Origin: Bacteriovorax sp. BAL6_X
GTDB lineage: Bacteria > Bdellovibrionota > Bacteriovoracia > Bacteriovoracales > Bacteriovoracaceae
Length of the DNA: 64,000 nt
Direction of reading: 5' to 3'
NCBI RefSeq assembly: GCF_000443995.1
Contig: NZ_AUMC01000006.1
Coordinates: 434,001 to 498,000 of the forward strand
Each line of letters begins with the position of its first letter. Positions within the stretch are counted from its first letter, which is position 1. Below, in pieces: positions 16,473 through 25,309 of the stretch. Made by a program: the position numbers and the translations under genes. The notes beneath the pieces were generated by a model. It saw only the letters and a list, made by a program, of their open reading frames with translations. It did no database searches and was not told the origin of the DNA.

Positions 16473-16830
16473 CTAAAATCTTTCCTTCGACCATTTCAAC
16501 TAGGGCACGTGCCACGATGTATTGATCAATTTCTTCAAATGTTGAAAATAGTACACGTTGTTTTTCAAGATTGTTATGCGATGAGATTTTCTTGAGTAGA
16601 GACTTGGCCTTTAGGCGTTGTGCTTTAGTCATACGAACTTCTTCAAAATTACTTCCCATAGCAATGTCTTCAAATAATGGGAAATATCCATTTGCACCAA
16701 AGTCGATTAACCTTTTTATTGAATCATAACGTTTTAAAAATCCTAACTCGATCAACTCATTCCTCCTGAAATTCTCTAGAGATATTTTATAAATTTTAGG
16801 GCCCTTTTGGCAGACGGAATACATTTCCAT
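16450..16830 (-). CDS. Small hypothetical cytoplasmic protein, operon first gene
   Basis: 126 residues, no signal peptide or membrane segment, predicted mostly helical, mixed charge. It contains one early Cys. No domain is recognised. It is the first of three overlapping genes ending at 14959. No clear ribosome site precedes the ATG at 16830; an in-frame ATG two codons later is an alternative. Coding status rests mainly on the overlap with the signal-peptide gene and the length of the open frame. Confidence 0.6.
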   Translation of the reverse strand: MEMYSVCQKGPKIYKISLENFRRNELIELGFLKRYDSIKRLIDFGANGYFPLFEDIAMGSNFEEVRMTKAQRLKAKSLLKKISSHNNLEKQRVLFSTFEEIDQYIVARALVEMVEGKILDANPQLQ

Positions 16831-17006
16831 TGATGCTATACGTATTTTCGGCCTAAATTATGAACGCGTATCAGCAAGTCATTGTTATTTTAAGCCAAGT
16901 TGAGTGATTTGGTAGGATATGCTCACATTGAAATTAAGAAAATATAAAGATACAATTAAGAGAGCGCTAAGAAGGCGTTACTTTTTATGAACAAGGAATG
17001 TTTTTG

Positions 17007-17924
17007 ATGAATATCTTAACAGCTGCAACTCTTAGTATTTTATTTAATTTTTCAGCACTTGCCTTGGTGGATTATTCCCCGAAGTCTTCTGGTACAAATT
17101 CATATAATCCTGTTACGACGAAACCGAGTGCTCCTGTTAGAAGTGAGAGGGCCGTCTCTCGTGCGCAGGCACCAAGCTCTAGCTCTGATTTTTGGGCATT
17201 TCTTCCTGATTATTATGACTTCTCCCTAGGCTACGCTGCTAATAAATCTTTCTTTACTGATGAAAATATTAATTTTGTTAACTTCAATTTAAAGATGGGC
17301 TTTGCCCATGGGATCTTTCTGGATCTAGCTACGAGTGGTGCTCAGTCACTAGAAACTGCTGAGTTTGAACAGGCCAATTCTGGAGTAAAACTAGGTTTTA
17401 ATTGGCTCGAGGTTGGAAATGATTACAATAAACTTATTATTGATTCTTACTTAGGAATGAGATTTAAAGGAAAGAGTGAATTTGCAACACAAAGAAATGA
17501 TCGCATGCTAGGGATTACTACGGAAAAACGTTTTGGTGCGGCGGCTCTTGGTGTTGATTACGAAAGAATATTCGCTGACACTCTAGATACCGAAGAAGAG
17601 ATGGCCATTGGCGATATTTCTCATATCAAAGCAAATCTAGGGATTATGGTTTCTCACGAGATTCAATTTCTTCTAACGTATGGTGAAGTAAAGGTTGCTG
17701 CTAGTGATTTCTTTACTGCTAATTCTTTGCTTTCTGATTTAAAATATTCATACTTAATGCCACAAATGTTTCTTCGTATGTCACGTTCTATTCGTTTAAA
17801 TATGGGAGCAGGCTTTCAGGTAACTCGTCCTGACTCTTCTGTGTTAAATGAAACAGCAAAACTTTGGGACCTGCCAGTCTTATATGGTAATACGTTATTT
17901 GCAGGCCTTAATTTATCAATTTAA
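17007..17924 (+). CDS. Putative outer-membrane beta-barrel protein
   Basis: About 305 residues from the second ATG, which has AAGGA about 9 bases upstream; the ATG at 16998 overlaps that site. A signal peptide (about 1-20) is followed by a Ser/Pro-rich linker (about 25-60) and then a barrel-like region from SDFWAFLPDYYDFSLGY to the end, with alternating strands and a C-terminal aromatic/hydrophobic strand ending LNLSI. Most likely an outer-membrane protein of unknown function. The zinc-finger gene follows 16 bp later on the same strand. Confidence 0.75.
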   Translation: MNILTAATLSILFNFSALALVDYSPKSSGTNSYNPVTTKPSAPVRSERAVSRAQAPSSSSDFWAFLPDYYDFSLGYAANKSFFTDENINFVNFNLKMGFAHGIFLDLATSGAQSLETAEFEQANSGVKLGFNWLEVGNDYNKLIIDSYLGMRFKGKSEFATQRNDRMLGITTEKRFGAAALGVDYERIFADTLDTEEEMAIGDISHIKANLGIMVSHEIQFLLTYGEVKVAASDFFTANSLLSDLKYSYLMPQMFLRMSRSIRLNMGAGFQVTRPDSSVLNETAKLWDLPVLYGNTLFAGLNLSI

Positions 17925-17940
17925 AAAATAGGATACGTCA

Positions 17941-18810
17941 TTGTTAATTTCAGATAATATTTATTATTGTAAAAATTGTAAAAAAGTTGTTCCTTCAATT
18001 GAAGACTTACTCTTTGTTGAAGATGGATCAAACTTAAGCTTTTGTAGTGAAGCCTGTATTGAAAAGTTTTACTCACCACTTATAGACTACTTTGCTGGAA
18101 AGATTGAGAAGAAGAGAAAGGATCTCAATATTGTGGATGAGGCAGCTTTAGAGGCTTTAGAAAACCCAACTTTTGTTGATCGCGTTCTGCATAAGCCTGA
18201 TGAGATCTGGCGTTTAGAAAATGACTTAAAAGAAGAAATCTTTACATTCATTTCTAAAGTTAATCACAACGGTGAAGATATCCATTTAATGGCCTTGTGC
18301 TTTGTCTTCAATCACACTCCTTCTTTTGTCTTGGCCCTTACGGCAACTTCTAATGATTACTTTGTACAAGACTTTCAAGTCGGAGAGGAAGTTGAATCCC
18401 TAGAAGATTACCACCGTGAAATTGAAGATAATTCGATTTTAGACCCTGAAGACTTTGAGCTTATTGAACTTAAAAAATCTAAGCTTCTTGCTGAAATGAT
18501 GACTCATAGAAAAGAGTTTGATATTCCTTTCGAAGACTTTTCTCTTTATATGGATTACCTACGTCCGACGATAGAAACGTATGATGAGTTATATGAGTTT
18601 AAGGATGAAGATGGTGATGAGGCCTTTGCTTATTTTAAGGCCTTTGAGAAAAGTGGTGTAAGCTTTTTCTATATCGCTCTTTGTACTCGAATTGAAAAAG
18701 GTGAACAGAGCTTAATTGTTCCAATTATTTCTTTCCCTACAATTGATGGTGATCTGTCTAATTCATATAAGGCAGGCAAGCTCATTGATGGAAATAAGCT
18801 TGCCCATTAA
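17941..18810 (+). CDS. Treble-clef zinc-finger protein of unknown role
   Basis: 289 residues. It starts at a TTG preceded by AGGA. The N-terminus holds CKNC (about 10-13) and CSEAC (about 36-40), a spacing typical of TRASH/treble-clef zinc fingers. The rest is acidic, without a recognised domain, and lacks a signal peptide, so it is probably cytoplasmic and zinc-binding. It follows the barrel gene by 16 bp, making a two-gene unit. A small stem near its end (18775-18804) may aid termination. Confidence 0.7.
   Translation: MLISDNIYYCKNCKKVVPSIEDLLFVEDGSNLSFCSEACIEKFYSPLIDYFAGKIEKKRKDLNIVDEAALEALENPTFVDRVLHKPDEIWRLENDLKEEIFTFISKVNHNGEDIHLMALCFVFNHTPSFVLALTATSNDYFVQDFQVGEEVESLEDYHREIEDNSILDPEDFELIELKKSKLLAEMMTHRKEFDIPFEDFSLYMDYLRPTIETYDELYEFKDEDGDEAFAYFKAFEKSGVSFFYIALCTRIEKGEQSLIVPIISFPTIDGDLSNSYKAGKLIDGNKLAH
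18775..18804 (+). terminator. Weak hairpin at the end of the zinc-finger gene
   Basis: GGCAAGCT (18775-18782) and AGCTTGCC (18797-18804) pair perfectly over 8 bp around a 14-base loop inside the last codons. A T-rich stretch begins about 10 bases later. A possible transcription end, not a classical one. Confidence 0.35.
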
Positions 18811-18829
18811 TTAAATTATTTTTTAATTT

Positions 18830-19495
18830 TTAGAATGATTTGTAGAAATACTGACCTAGAGACTTAAAGGCATCACAGTAAGTACGGTCGTTATAAAGAT
18901 CAACATTAATTGAACACATAAAGTAAGCATCATAAGAGATTAGTTCACGGTTAAAAGGAGAAGGGAAATCATAAGTCTTTTCCTTCATGACCATTACACC
19001 ATTTATTCTAAAGCCCTGATAGCGCCCATAATCACGATTCTTACTTAAGTTAAACAAAGAGATCGTACCTGAGCTATCGATATACTTACATTGAGCAGAA
19101 CCTAGATAAATAGAATTTCCAGATGCTTGAGAAGTAGGGATGACACAAATTCTAGAATTTGAATCAGGGTTTTTAATTTGTACATAAACTTGAGTTTCGT
19201 TGGTACGAGACTGACAAATCGTATTTGGCCCTAAGTGCGAGTTTGAAGTATTTGAAAAACCTGTTTGGCCGTCTAGAGACCAGCTACAGTGAGCAATCGC
19301 ACTAGGAATATTTGCATTTGAGCCATTAGAAGTTGAACTTCCTGAGTCATCAATATCGATAACTGAACCACCCGAACCAGTTCCTACGTTAGAACTTTGG
19401 CCGGAGCCGTTTGTATCATAGATTGAGCGCGTCTCTCTTGGAGCGACACACGATGTAAGGGCCATAATTGCTGTGATAAAAATTAGTCTTTTCAT
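18830..19495 (-). CDS. Putative lipoprotein
   Basis: 221 residues. Lipobox ALTSC with the lipidated Cys near residue 16. A Gly/Ser-rich linker (about 25-62) follows, with a run GSGGSVIDIDDSGSS, then a compact domain of 150 residues with several cysteines (SNSxxxCQSR..., RICVIP, AQCKYID, FMCSIN, TYCDAF). The cysteine number suggests disulfide bonds in the periplasm. No family is recognised. Divergent from the 411-residue gene across a 97-bp region that holds an inverted repeat. Confidence 0.7.
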   Translation of the reverse strand: MKRLIFITAIMALTSCVAPRETRSIYDTNGSGQSSNVGTGSGGSVIDIDDSGSSTSNGSNANIPSAIAHCSWSLDGQTGFSNTSNSHLGPNTICQSRTNETQVYVQIKNPDSNSRICVIPTSQASGNSIYLGSAQCKYIDSSGTISLFNLSKNRDYGRYQGFRINGVMVMKEKTYDFPSPFNRELISYDAYFMCSINVDLYNDRTYCDAFKSLGQYFYKSF

Positions 19496-19520
19496 TCAAT
19501 TCTCCGAATTTATCACTTAA

Positions 19521-19585
19521 TTTATCGGTAATTTTGAAAAAATATTAACTTTTTCATGTAGTTTAATGGTCAGTTAACCGATAAA
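19521..19585. promoter_or_regulatory. Separated inverted repeat in the divergent region
   Basis: TTTATCGGT (19521-19529) and ACCGATAAA (19577-19585) are exact inverted copies with centres about 56 bp apart, one near each start codon of the divergent lipoprotein and 411-residue genes. Paired operator half-sites or a looping repressor site are possible. Confidence 0.35.
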
Positions 19586-19592
19586 TATCATA

Positions 19593-20828
19593 ATGAAGAA
19601 GTTAATCTTCCTAGTGACCATTTTTGTTCTCGTAATATCAAGTGTTTATCTTGTTATTACGATGCCATATCGATTTTATTATACCTTCCAAGATGAAGGG
19701 ATTCAATCGGACTACTTTATTGCCACTAATCGATATGGTTCGCTTTACAATGGGCTTTCTCCATATGAACAGTCTCGTGGTGTGACACCATTTTGGAAAA
19801 GTATCCATTTTCAAAATTTTCAATTTGATATTCCATTTGAGGATGTAAGGTTTAAAATTTTTCCAAGACCTAATATTTCTAAGATTCAGGCCCAACCTTA
19901 TTTTGATATTGTCGACTATAAGAATAGGCGAGTGTTAAGTGTAAATGACTTTGAGATTGAAAAGTTTAATGTCGCAATACCAATGGATCCTATCTTTAAC
20001 TTGCCTGTTATTACTCAGTTTATTAAGGCCTCAACGAATCAAGAAGTTTGGTTAGATATTTTAAATCTTAATATAAAGGTTAAAAAGCTCAGTCTGTTTA
20101 GCTACAAAGATATTAAGTATCTTCTAACAAATTATTCACCATCAAAATTAGGCTACTTTCTTTATATCTATAAGATGCGTGAGCAACTATTTGCTAAGGA
20201 TGCAACTAGAATTGTACAAAATGGGCCCTTCCATATTATGCAGTTCTTTGATGATGCCAATAATATTGGAGTTCTAAAAAATTACTTCTATGAGAAAGGA
20301 CGTATTTATCGTGTAACTATTCGTTATAGTAAGAATAACCCTGATCATAATGTTGTTCTTAATAAGCTCGTGAAAAACTTAAAACTCAATCTTTCTCGCG
20401 ATGAAGAGAGTTCCCTTGCTATGTATAATGAGTTTAGAAAGCTCAAATATGAAAAGAGGTTTGAGTATAAGGGGATGGCCTTACTTTATAGTGCCTGGTC
20501 TCATGAGCTTGAAAATGAAGCTTTCTATCGTGAAATGATTTACTACCTTGAAAAAGGTGATTATAAGACGGCGCAATTATTTAGCCTTTATGATTTTGCC
20601 AAAAGAAAGTTTGGTAAAACTTTTTCAAGTCGTGATGAAGTTTTAAAAGATGACCTTAAGGCAAAAATCGAAATAGAGACGAAGAAAGAAAGAAAGAAGC
20701 AGGAGAGAGATCTTGCTGACTATCAAATATCTGGAGAAGTTGACTTTAAAGATGACGATGCCAAGCTTGATTACATTCTAAAAAATATCGAAGTTAAAGA
20801 AGAAAAAGACGACTTAAGCGAATACTAA
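19593..20828 (+). CDS. Membrane-anchored hypothetical protein
   Basis: 411 residues. One hydrophobic segment (about 4-24) anchors or exports it. The body is beta/alpha mixed with many aromatic residues, without a family I recognise. The last 60 residues are strongly charged (Lys/Glu/Asp) and probably a helix or disordered tail. The start ATG lies 4 bp from an inverted-repeat arm. Its stop overlaps the convergent DOMON-like gene by 4 bp. Function is unknown. Confidence 0.65.
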   Translation: MKKLIFLVTIFVLVISSVYLVITMPYRFYYTFQDEGIQSDYFIATNRYGSLYNGLSPYEQSRGVTPFWKSIHFQNFQFDIPFEDVRFKIFPRPNISKIQAQPYFDIVDYKNRRVLSVNDFEIEKFNVAIPMDPIFNLPVITQFIKASTNQEVWLDILNLNIKVKKLSLFSYKDIKYLLTNYSPSKLGYFLYIYKMREQLFAKDATRIVQNGPFHIMQFFDDANNIGVLKNYFYEKGRIYRVTIRYSKNNPDHNVVLNKLVKNLKLNLSRDEESSLAMYNEFRKLKYEKRFEYKGMALLYSAWSHELENEAFYREMIYYLEKGDYKTAQLFSLYDFAKRKFGKTFSSRDEVLKDDLKAKIEIETKKERKKQERDLADYQISGEVDFKDDDAKLDYILKNIEVKEEKDDLSEY

Positions 20829-21370
20829 GGGATTAGATCTTCAAAACTATCTGGGTGATGAAAGTTTGGTGAAGTGTCTGGGTGCTTATTTGAATAGTAA
20901 TATGTTTTATCATCTTCACAAGATAAGACACATGTAGGGGATACGCGAAGATTTGAAAGGTCTTCAAAGTTATGGCCAAGTTTATTTAGTTCAAAACGAC
21001 AATGAAGAGTGAAGAGTTCATCTTCTGATTTAATGACAATATTATCAATATTAATATCTGAGTATTCTGTTAGCTCTGATCGATATGAATTAAAGATGAA
21101 ACAATTCCAGCTAGAGTCACTTCCAAAGTTAAATTCAAAATACTCACCATCAGTCTTATTAAGGATAAAAAATTCAAAACAAGTTTGTGTCCAAAGTCCA
21201 ATAACTCGATTCATTTTGCCATTGTCACGTTGTATATAAATAGGAGAGAGATCCCCTTTTAAACAAAAGTGAAAATTAACATGGCCGTCAATGACCTTGA
21301 TCTCGGCCGAAGCCTTTAGATCAAGATCATTTTCAGCAAATGGTATTAAGTTAAAGTATTTTGAAATCAT
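20825..21370 (-). CDS. DOMON-like domain protein
   Basis: 181 residues that fit the DOMON-like (carbohydrate-binding-fold) family: GLWTQTCFEFFILN near residue 78, then EYFEFNFGSDSSWNCFIFNSYR near 96, and SPTCVLSCEDDKTYYYSNKHPDTSPNFHHPDSF near the end, where HPD.PNFH is a hallmark. No signal peptide, so its place in the cell is unclear. It begins 10 bp after the slipin stop and belongs to the nfeD-ORF41-slipin-DOMON run. Binding partner unknown. Confidence 0.8.
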   Translation of the reverse strand: MISKYFNLIPFAENDLDLKASAEIKVIDGHVNFHFCLKGDLSPIYIQRDNGKMNRVIGLWTQTCFEFFILNKTDGEYFEFNFGSDSSWNCFIFNSYRSELTEYSDINIDNIVIKSEDELFTLHCRFELNKLGHNFEDLSNLRVSPTCVLSCEDDKTYYYSNKHPDTSPNFHHPDSFEDLIP

Positions 21371-21380
21371 AGTGATACTC

Positions 21381-22136
21381 TTAATTCCCCTTACCCATGA
21401 TATTTGTTAAGAAATCTACTGGTAGAGGGAAGAATGTTGTTGATTTACCTTCGCCACTTGAGATCTCTTTCATTGTATCAAGGTAACGTAGAGTAATAGC
21501 ATTAGGTGACTCGTTAAGTACCTTTGCTGCTTCTGCAAGTTTAAGGGCCGCATCAAATTCACCTTGTGCTGAAATAACTTTTGCACGCTTGTCTCTTTCA
21601 GCTTCAGCTTGTTTTGCCATCGCTCTTTGCATCTCAATTGGAAGGTCAATTGCTTTGACCTCTACTGTTGAAACCTTAATTCCCCACGGCTCAGTGTGTT
21701 CATCAAGAATTGTCTGCAGACGTGCATTAATTTGCTCACGCATTGATAGAATTTCATCAAGCTCGAATTGACCAATTACAGATCGTAGAGTTGTTTGGGC
21801 AATTTGACCTGTTGCTAGTAGATAGTTCTCTACCGCAATAACAGACTTCTCAGGGTCTTCTACTCTAAAGTAGACAACACCATTAACTTTAAGAGTCACG
21901 TTATCTTTTGAGATAATATCTTGCGAAGGAATATCCATCGTTACTGTTCTAAGATCAGCTTTTTGCATTTTTTCTAGGCCTGGGATAAGTAGAATTAGGC
22001 CAGGGCCTCTAACTGAAGTGAAGCGACCCAGAAAGAAGATAACACCACGTTCGTATTCTTTAAGAACTTTGACAGTGTTGAACAATAAAATTAGTAGTAG
22101 AATTATAAATGGTAAGTAAGGCGCGAAATTTATCAT
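21381..22136 (-). CDS. Slipin/stomatin SPFH-domain membrane protein
   Basis: 251 residues. One N-terminal hairpin-type membrane segment (about 3-23), then the SPFH domain: [50 protein letters not shown] and the [12 protein letters not shown] motif, ending in an oligomerisation helix. A strong GGAGG precedes the ATG. Slipins assemble in the membrane and are often partnered with NfeD proteases, as here; they are thought to organise membrane microdomains and guide proteolysis. The gene follows nfeD and a 41-residue ORF, with a structured leader at 22192-22292. Confidence 0.92.
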   Translation of the reverse strand: MINFAPYLPFIILLLILLFNTVKVLKEYERGVIFFLGRFTSVRGPGLILLIPGLEKMQKADLRTVTMDIPSQDIISKDNVTLKVNGVVYFRVEDPEKSVIAVENYLLATGQIAQTTLRSVIGQFELDEILSMREQINARLQTILDEHTEPWGIKVSTVEVKAIDLPIEMQRAMAKQAEAERDKRAKVISAQGEFDAALKLAEAAKVLNESPNAITLRYLDTMKEISSGEGKSTTFFPLPVDFLTNIMGKGN

Positions 22137-22191
22137 ATATCCTCCGTTGAATTGACAAAAACTTTACATTTAACTGACTCTTAAAAAAGCT

Positions 22192-22292
22192 GAGAGTTTA
22201 ATATTAATTTAAGAAAACTAAGGGGAGATTTTTAATAAACTCTCTCTCTTCCTTGTCAAAAATCAATCGTCCCTCAACGTCCCCTTAGTTTT
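22192..22292 (-). promoter_or_regulatory. Interleaved inverted repeats upstream of slipin (possible pseudoknot or switch)
   Basis: Two perfect repeats cross each other: a 13-bp pair (22214-22226 with 22280-22292, AAAACTAAGGGGA/TCCCCTTAGTTTT) and a 9-bp pair (22192-22200 with 22236-22244, GAGAGTTTA/TAAACTCTC). On the minus transcript the second pair ends before AGCTTTTTT, so it could act as a terminator-like hairpin, with the 13-bp pair crossing it. It lies between the 41-residue ORF and the slipin gene. Confidence 0.45.
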
Positions 22293-22312
22293 TTCTTCTT
22301 ATTTTCAATTAT

Positions 22313-22438
22313 TTAAAGCCAAAAAAACTTTTTAATTTCTCTTCTTGCCCAGTCGATATCGCTCTTTGTTGGAAGATCGTTTTGACACATAGAAAAAATT
22401 AAACTCATTAATTGACGAAAAGATTTTCTTTGACTCAT
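22313..22438 (-). CDS. 41-residue small protein in the nfeD operon
   Basis: Starts at an ATG 10 bp after the nfeD stop, with GAGG at a suitable distance (GAGGTATAAAATG). It ends in TAA at 22313-22315. The product is mixed: MSQRKSFRQL at the start, a hydrophobic part with one Cys (SMCQND) and a basic helix ending IKKFFWL. The ribosome site, spacing and same-strand position between nfeD and slipin support a real gene. No homologue is known to me. It might be a small regulator or subunit of the NfeD-slipin complex; this is inference. Confidence 0.55.
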   Translation of the reverse strand: MSQRKSFRQLMSLIFSMCQNDLPTKSDIDWARREIKKFFWL

Positions 22439-22447
22439 TTTATACCT

Positions 22448-23782
22448 CTATAGTTTTACTTGTAGTTTTAAGTTGTCTTTTTTGATGACCTGTACTTTAT
22501 CACCAACTTTTAGCTTTGACATATCGCCAGTGGCCGTAAGTTGCCACAATTCTCCATTGTAGCGAGAAAAGACTTTGTCGCCATCAATATCTGTAATTGT
22601 GATCTCTACACCAGTGTATGGATCCTCAGGTCCTGAAAATATTCTCTTTCTAGACTTGTAAAAAACATAAGCAATCAGACCAATAAAGGCGAGTATTGCA
22701 CCAATACTAGAAAAGAGAACAGTTGAAGAAATTTGTAGGTATGACTCCTCTGTTTGAAAAAGAAACATGGAGCCAAAAATTAAGCTGGCTATACCTGCGA
22801 TAGTCAGTAGACCGAAGCTTGTAATATATATTTCTAGAATAAAGAGAATAAATGCCGCAATAATAAGTAGGAAGGCCCCTGTATTAAGGGAGAGTACATT
22901 AAAAGATATGCCTGCAATTAAGATGGCCACGGCCCCAATGCTTCCAGCGATAAATCCTCCTGGCGCTTGAAACTCGACATAGATCAGGGCCGCTCCTATG
23001 AGGAAAAGAATATAGGCCATATCAGGAGAGGCAAAGAAGCTTAAAAGTTTTTGCCCCAGAGTTTTTTCAAATGTTGTGAGAACGTAGTTATCAGCGATCT
23101 TAACTTTAAAAGGCCTATGATGAGAAATGTATGTCTTATTATTAATTGTACTAATAAGACCGCCCTTGCCCTGAATTTTATCAACAATTCCGTTGTGGAC
23201 ATTTTCCTTTAAGGCCTCTGTCTCTGTATAACTCTTTGCTTCAGTTATCATTTTTGTGAAGACCTTTTCATTCTTTCCAGTCGCTGAAGCTTGAGACTTT
23301 ACGAGGGCAACAAGATCATTAACAATCTTATTTTTCATATCGCCTTCTTTGATATCTGAGGTTCCAGAAATTGGCGTGGCGGCACCGATACGCGTACCAT
23401 CTGCCATATAAAGAATAGGGATACTACTTGCAATGATGGCCCCTGCACTCGTGGCCGATGCTGAGCTCGGGCCAATCCAGCCAATGACTAAATTTTTGCT
23501 ATTAGCAATTAGGTGCATAATCTCTTTTGTGACACTAACCAGGCCTCCTGGTGTGTTTATCTTAATTAAGATGGCACTCTGACTTTGGCCTTCAATACTT
23601 TTAAATGCCATTTGAAGATAATTTAAAGTGGCCGGTGTGATGGCCTCTTCAATATTAACTGCAACGATAGAGTTGATATTAATCTCTTTAGTTTCTTTTG
23701 AGCTATCAGCTGCAACTGCGCTGAATGATGCTAAAAATAGGGTAAAGAGTGCTACAAAACTTGTAATGATACGCTTCTTCAT
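22448..23782 (-). CDS. nfeD: NfeD-type membrane-bound serine protease (ClpP-like)
   Basis: 444 residues from the ATG at 23782 with AGGT upstream. A signal peptide is followed by a ClpP-like protease domain (about 30-220): INTPGGLV, then GPSSASATSAGAIIASS holding the catalytic Ser region, and GAATPI. A membrane domain of about four segments (about 260-375) follows, and a C-terminal OB-like NfeD domain ends the protein. NfeD1b proteases cleave stomatin-like partners; here the slipin gene lies downstream. Divergent from guanine deaminase with 31 bp between start codons. Confidence 0.9.
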   Translation of the reverse strand: MKKRIITSFVALFTLFLASFSAVAADSSKETKEININSIVAVNIEEAITPATLNYLQMAFKSIEGQSQSAILIKINTPGGLVSVTKEIMHLIANSKNLVIGWIGPSSASATSAGAIIASSIPILYMADGTRIGAATPISGTSDIKEGDMKNKIVNDLVALVKSQASATGKNEKVFTKMITEAKSYTETEALKENVHNGIVDKIQGKGGLISTINNKTYISHHRPFKVKIADNYVLTTFEKTLGQKLLSFFASPDMAYILFLIGAALIYVEFQAPGGFIAGSIGAVAILIAGISFNVLSLNTGAFLLIIAAFILFILEIYITSFGLLTIAGIASLIFGSMFLFQTEESYLQISSTVLFSSIGAILAFIGLIAYVFYKSRKRIFSGPEDPYTGVEITITDIDGDKVFSRYNGELWQLTATGDMSKLKVGDKVQVIKKDNLKLQVKL

Positions 23783-23813
23783 ATATGTTGACCTGCTTAT
23801 TAAAGGAGATTTC

Positions 23814-25136
23814 ATGTCATCAAATAATATTACTTATAAAGTAATTATCGCTCATTTTTTCAATCCTATAAATGATAAAAAATGTGAATTTTTAGAAGAT
23901 TATGCAATTGTTGCAAAGCGCACAACAAGAGGTGATTACAAAATCATCGAACGTATGCCTAAAGCACAACTTTCAGCTTACTTATCACGTAAGAAGAATG
24001 TTGAGATAATTGATAAAAGTGGCCAATATGTAATTCCTGGCCTTTATGATACGCACTTTCACTGGGTGCAAGACGCTGTTTGTGAAATGCCAAAGGCAAA
24101 TCTGCTACATTGGTTAGAAAATTACACTTGGCCATATGAAGCTAATTTCAAAAAACTTGCTTTTGCACGTAAGAAGGCTAAAGAGTTTACGAATAAAATT
24201 GCAAATAACGGAACAATTGGTGGAGCTTGTTATGGCTCAATTCACACTCATTCTGTTTCTGAAGCACTTAAGAATTTTAAAGGTGATTATATTCTTGGTA
24301 ACGTGCAAATGACGATGAATTCCCCTGAGTATCTTACAATGGGTGTAGAGGAGACAATTGCACAAACAGAAGCATTAGCAAAAGAGTATAAAGATCAGTA
24401 TGCAGTAACTCCTCGTTTTGCCATTACAACGGACCCTGTGACAATGGCCGCAGGAGCAAAGACTGCAAAGAAGCATCGTTCTTTCATTCAAACCCACCTA
24501 AGTGAAACACAAAATGAAATCGATTTCGTTCTTAGTATTTATAAGGATATTAAAGGATTTGAAAAAGTTAAAACATACACAGAGATTTATGACAAAGTAG
24601 GGCTTTTAACTCCAAAAACAATTATGGGGCATGGGATTTATCTTTCACCAAAAGAATTAAAACTCTTAAGTGAAAAGCAAACGATGATTGCTCATTGCCC
24701 AACAAGTAATGCTCCAATTAAAGAACTGGGACTAGGTTCGGGGCTTTTTGACTATAAGAGAGCTAACCGTTTCAAAGTTCACTGGGCACTAGCAAGTGAT
24801 ATCGGTGGAGGGCCTTTCCTTTCAATGCTCGATGTAATTAATTCATTTGTTATACAAAATCATAAAAGAGGACATCGCGATACTTCTTATACTCAAGGAC
24901 TTTACCGAGCTTCACTTGCGGGTGCTACTTCGATGAAACTTGAGCAGGAGAGTGGTAATTTTGAGCTTGGTAAAAAGCTTCATTTTGTCAGTCTTGGAAG
25001 CAAAAAGATGAGCGCTAGCCTTACGACGGAAGAAAAACTTAAGAAGTTAATTAAGAGGCCTAACAAAGAGAGGGCCTTGTACACAGATTTAATTGAAGCG
25101 ACGTATTATAACGGTAATGTAATTTCAAATAGATAG
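23814..25136 (+). CDS. guaD: Guanine deaminase (amidohydrolase)
   Basis: 440 residues from the ATG with AAAGGAG 7 bases upstream; the longer frame runs into nfeD and is a shadow. Amidohydrolase metal ligands are in order: YDTHFHW (His-x-His, about 78-84), THLSET (His about 224), GHGIYL (His about 279) and ASDIGGG (Asp about 325). HCPTSN is typical of guanine deaminases. It converts guanine to xanthine in purine salvage or catabolism. Substrate choice versus other amidohydrolases is inferred from family resemblance. Confidence 0.85.
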   Translation: MSSNNITYKVIIAHFFNPINDKKCEFLEDYAIVAKRTTRGDYKIIERMPKAQLSAYLSRKKNVEIIDKSGQYVIPGLYDTHFHWVQDAVCEMPKANLLHWLENYTWPYEANFKKLAFARKKAKEFTNKIANNGTIGGACYGSIHTHSVSEALKNFKGDYILGNVQMTMNSPEYLTMGVEETIAQTEALAKEYKDQYAVTPRFAITTDPVTMAAGAKTAKKHRSFIQTHLSETQNEIDFVLSIYKDIKGFEKVKTYTEIYDKVGLLTPKTIMGHGIYLSPKELKLLSEKQTMIAHCPTSNAPIKELGLGSGLFDYKRANRFKVHWALASDIGGGPFLSMLDVINSFVIQNHKRGHRDTSYTQGLYRASLAGATSMKLEQESGNFELGKKLHFVSLGSKKMSASLTTEEKLKKLIKRPNKERALYTDLIEATYYNGNVISNR

Positions 25137-25309
25137 TGAGGCTAAATCGATCATATTGAACAATATCTGGTATCGACAATAAATTTACGGAAATATTGTA
25201 AAAACTTTTCTTACAAATCTGTTAATATGTTTACAAAAATATTTTATTGCTTTAGAATATATTAAGATACGAATCGTAAGTGCTTGAATATAATACTTAG
25301 GAGAAATAC
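25137..25309 (+). promoter_or_regulatory. Leader of the Xre-type gene with TTGTAA/TTACAA half-sites
   Basis: Upstream of the Xre gene three similar half-sites occur within about 50 bases: TTGTAA (25196-25201), TTACAA (25212-25217) and TTTACAA (25231-25237), embedded in AT-rich DNA. They could be operators for the downstream regulator or be a chance result of base composition. Confidence 0.3.

Noticed and set aside
23628-23813. Long N-terminal extension of guanine deaminase
   Set aside because: It runs antisense through the nfeD start region; the ATG at 23814 has a strong ribosome site and fits the family.
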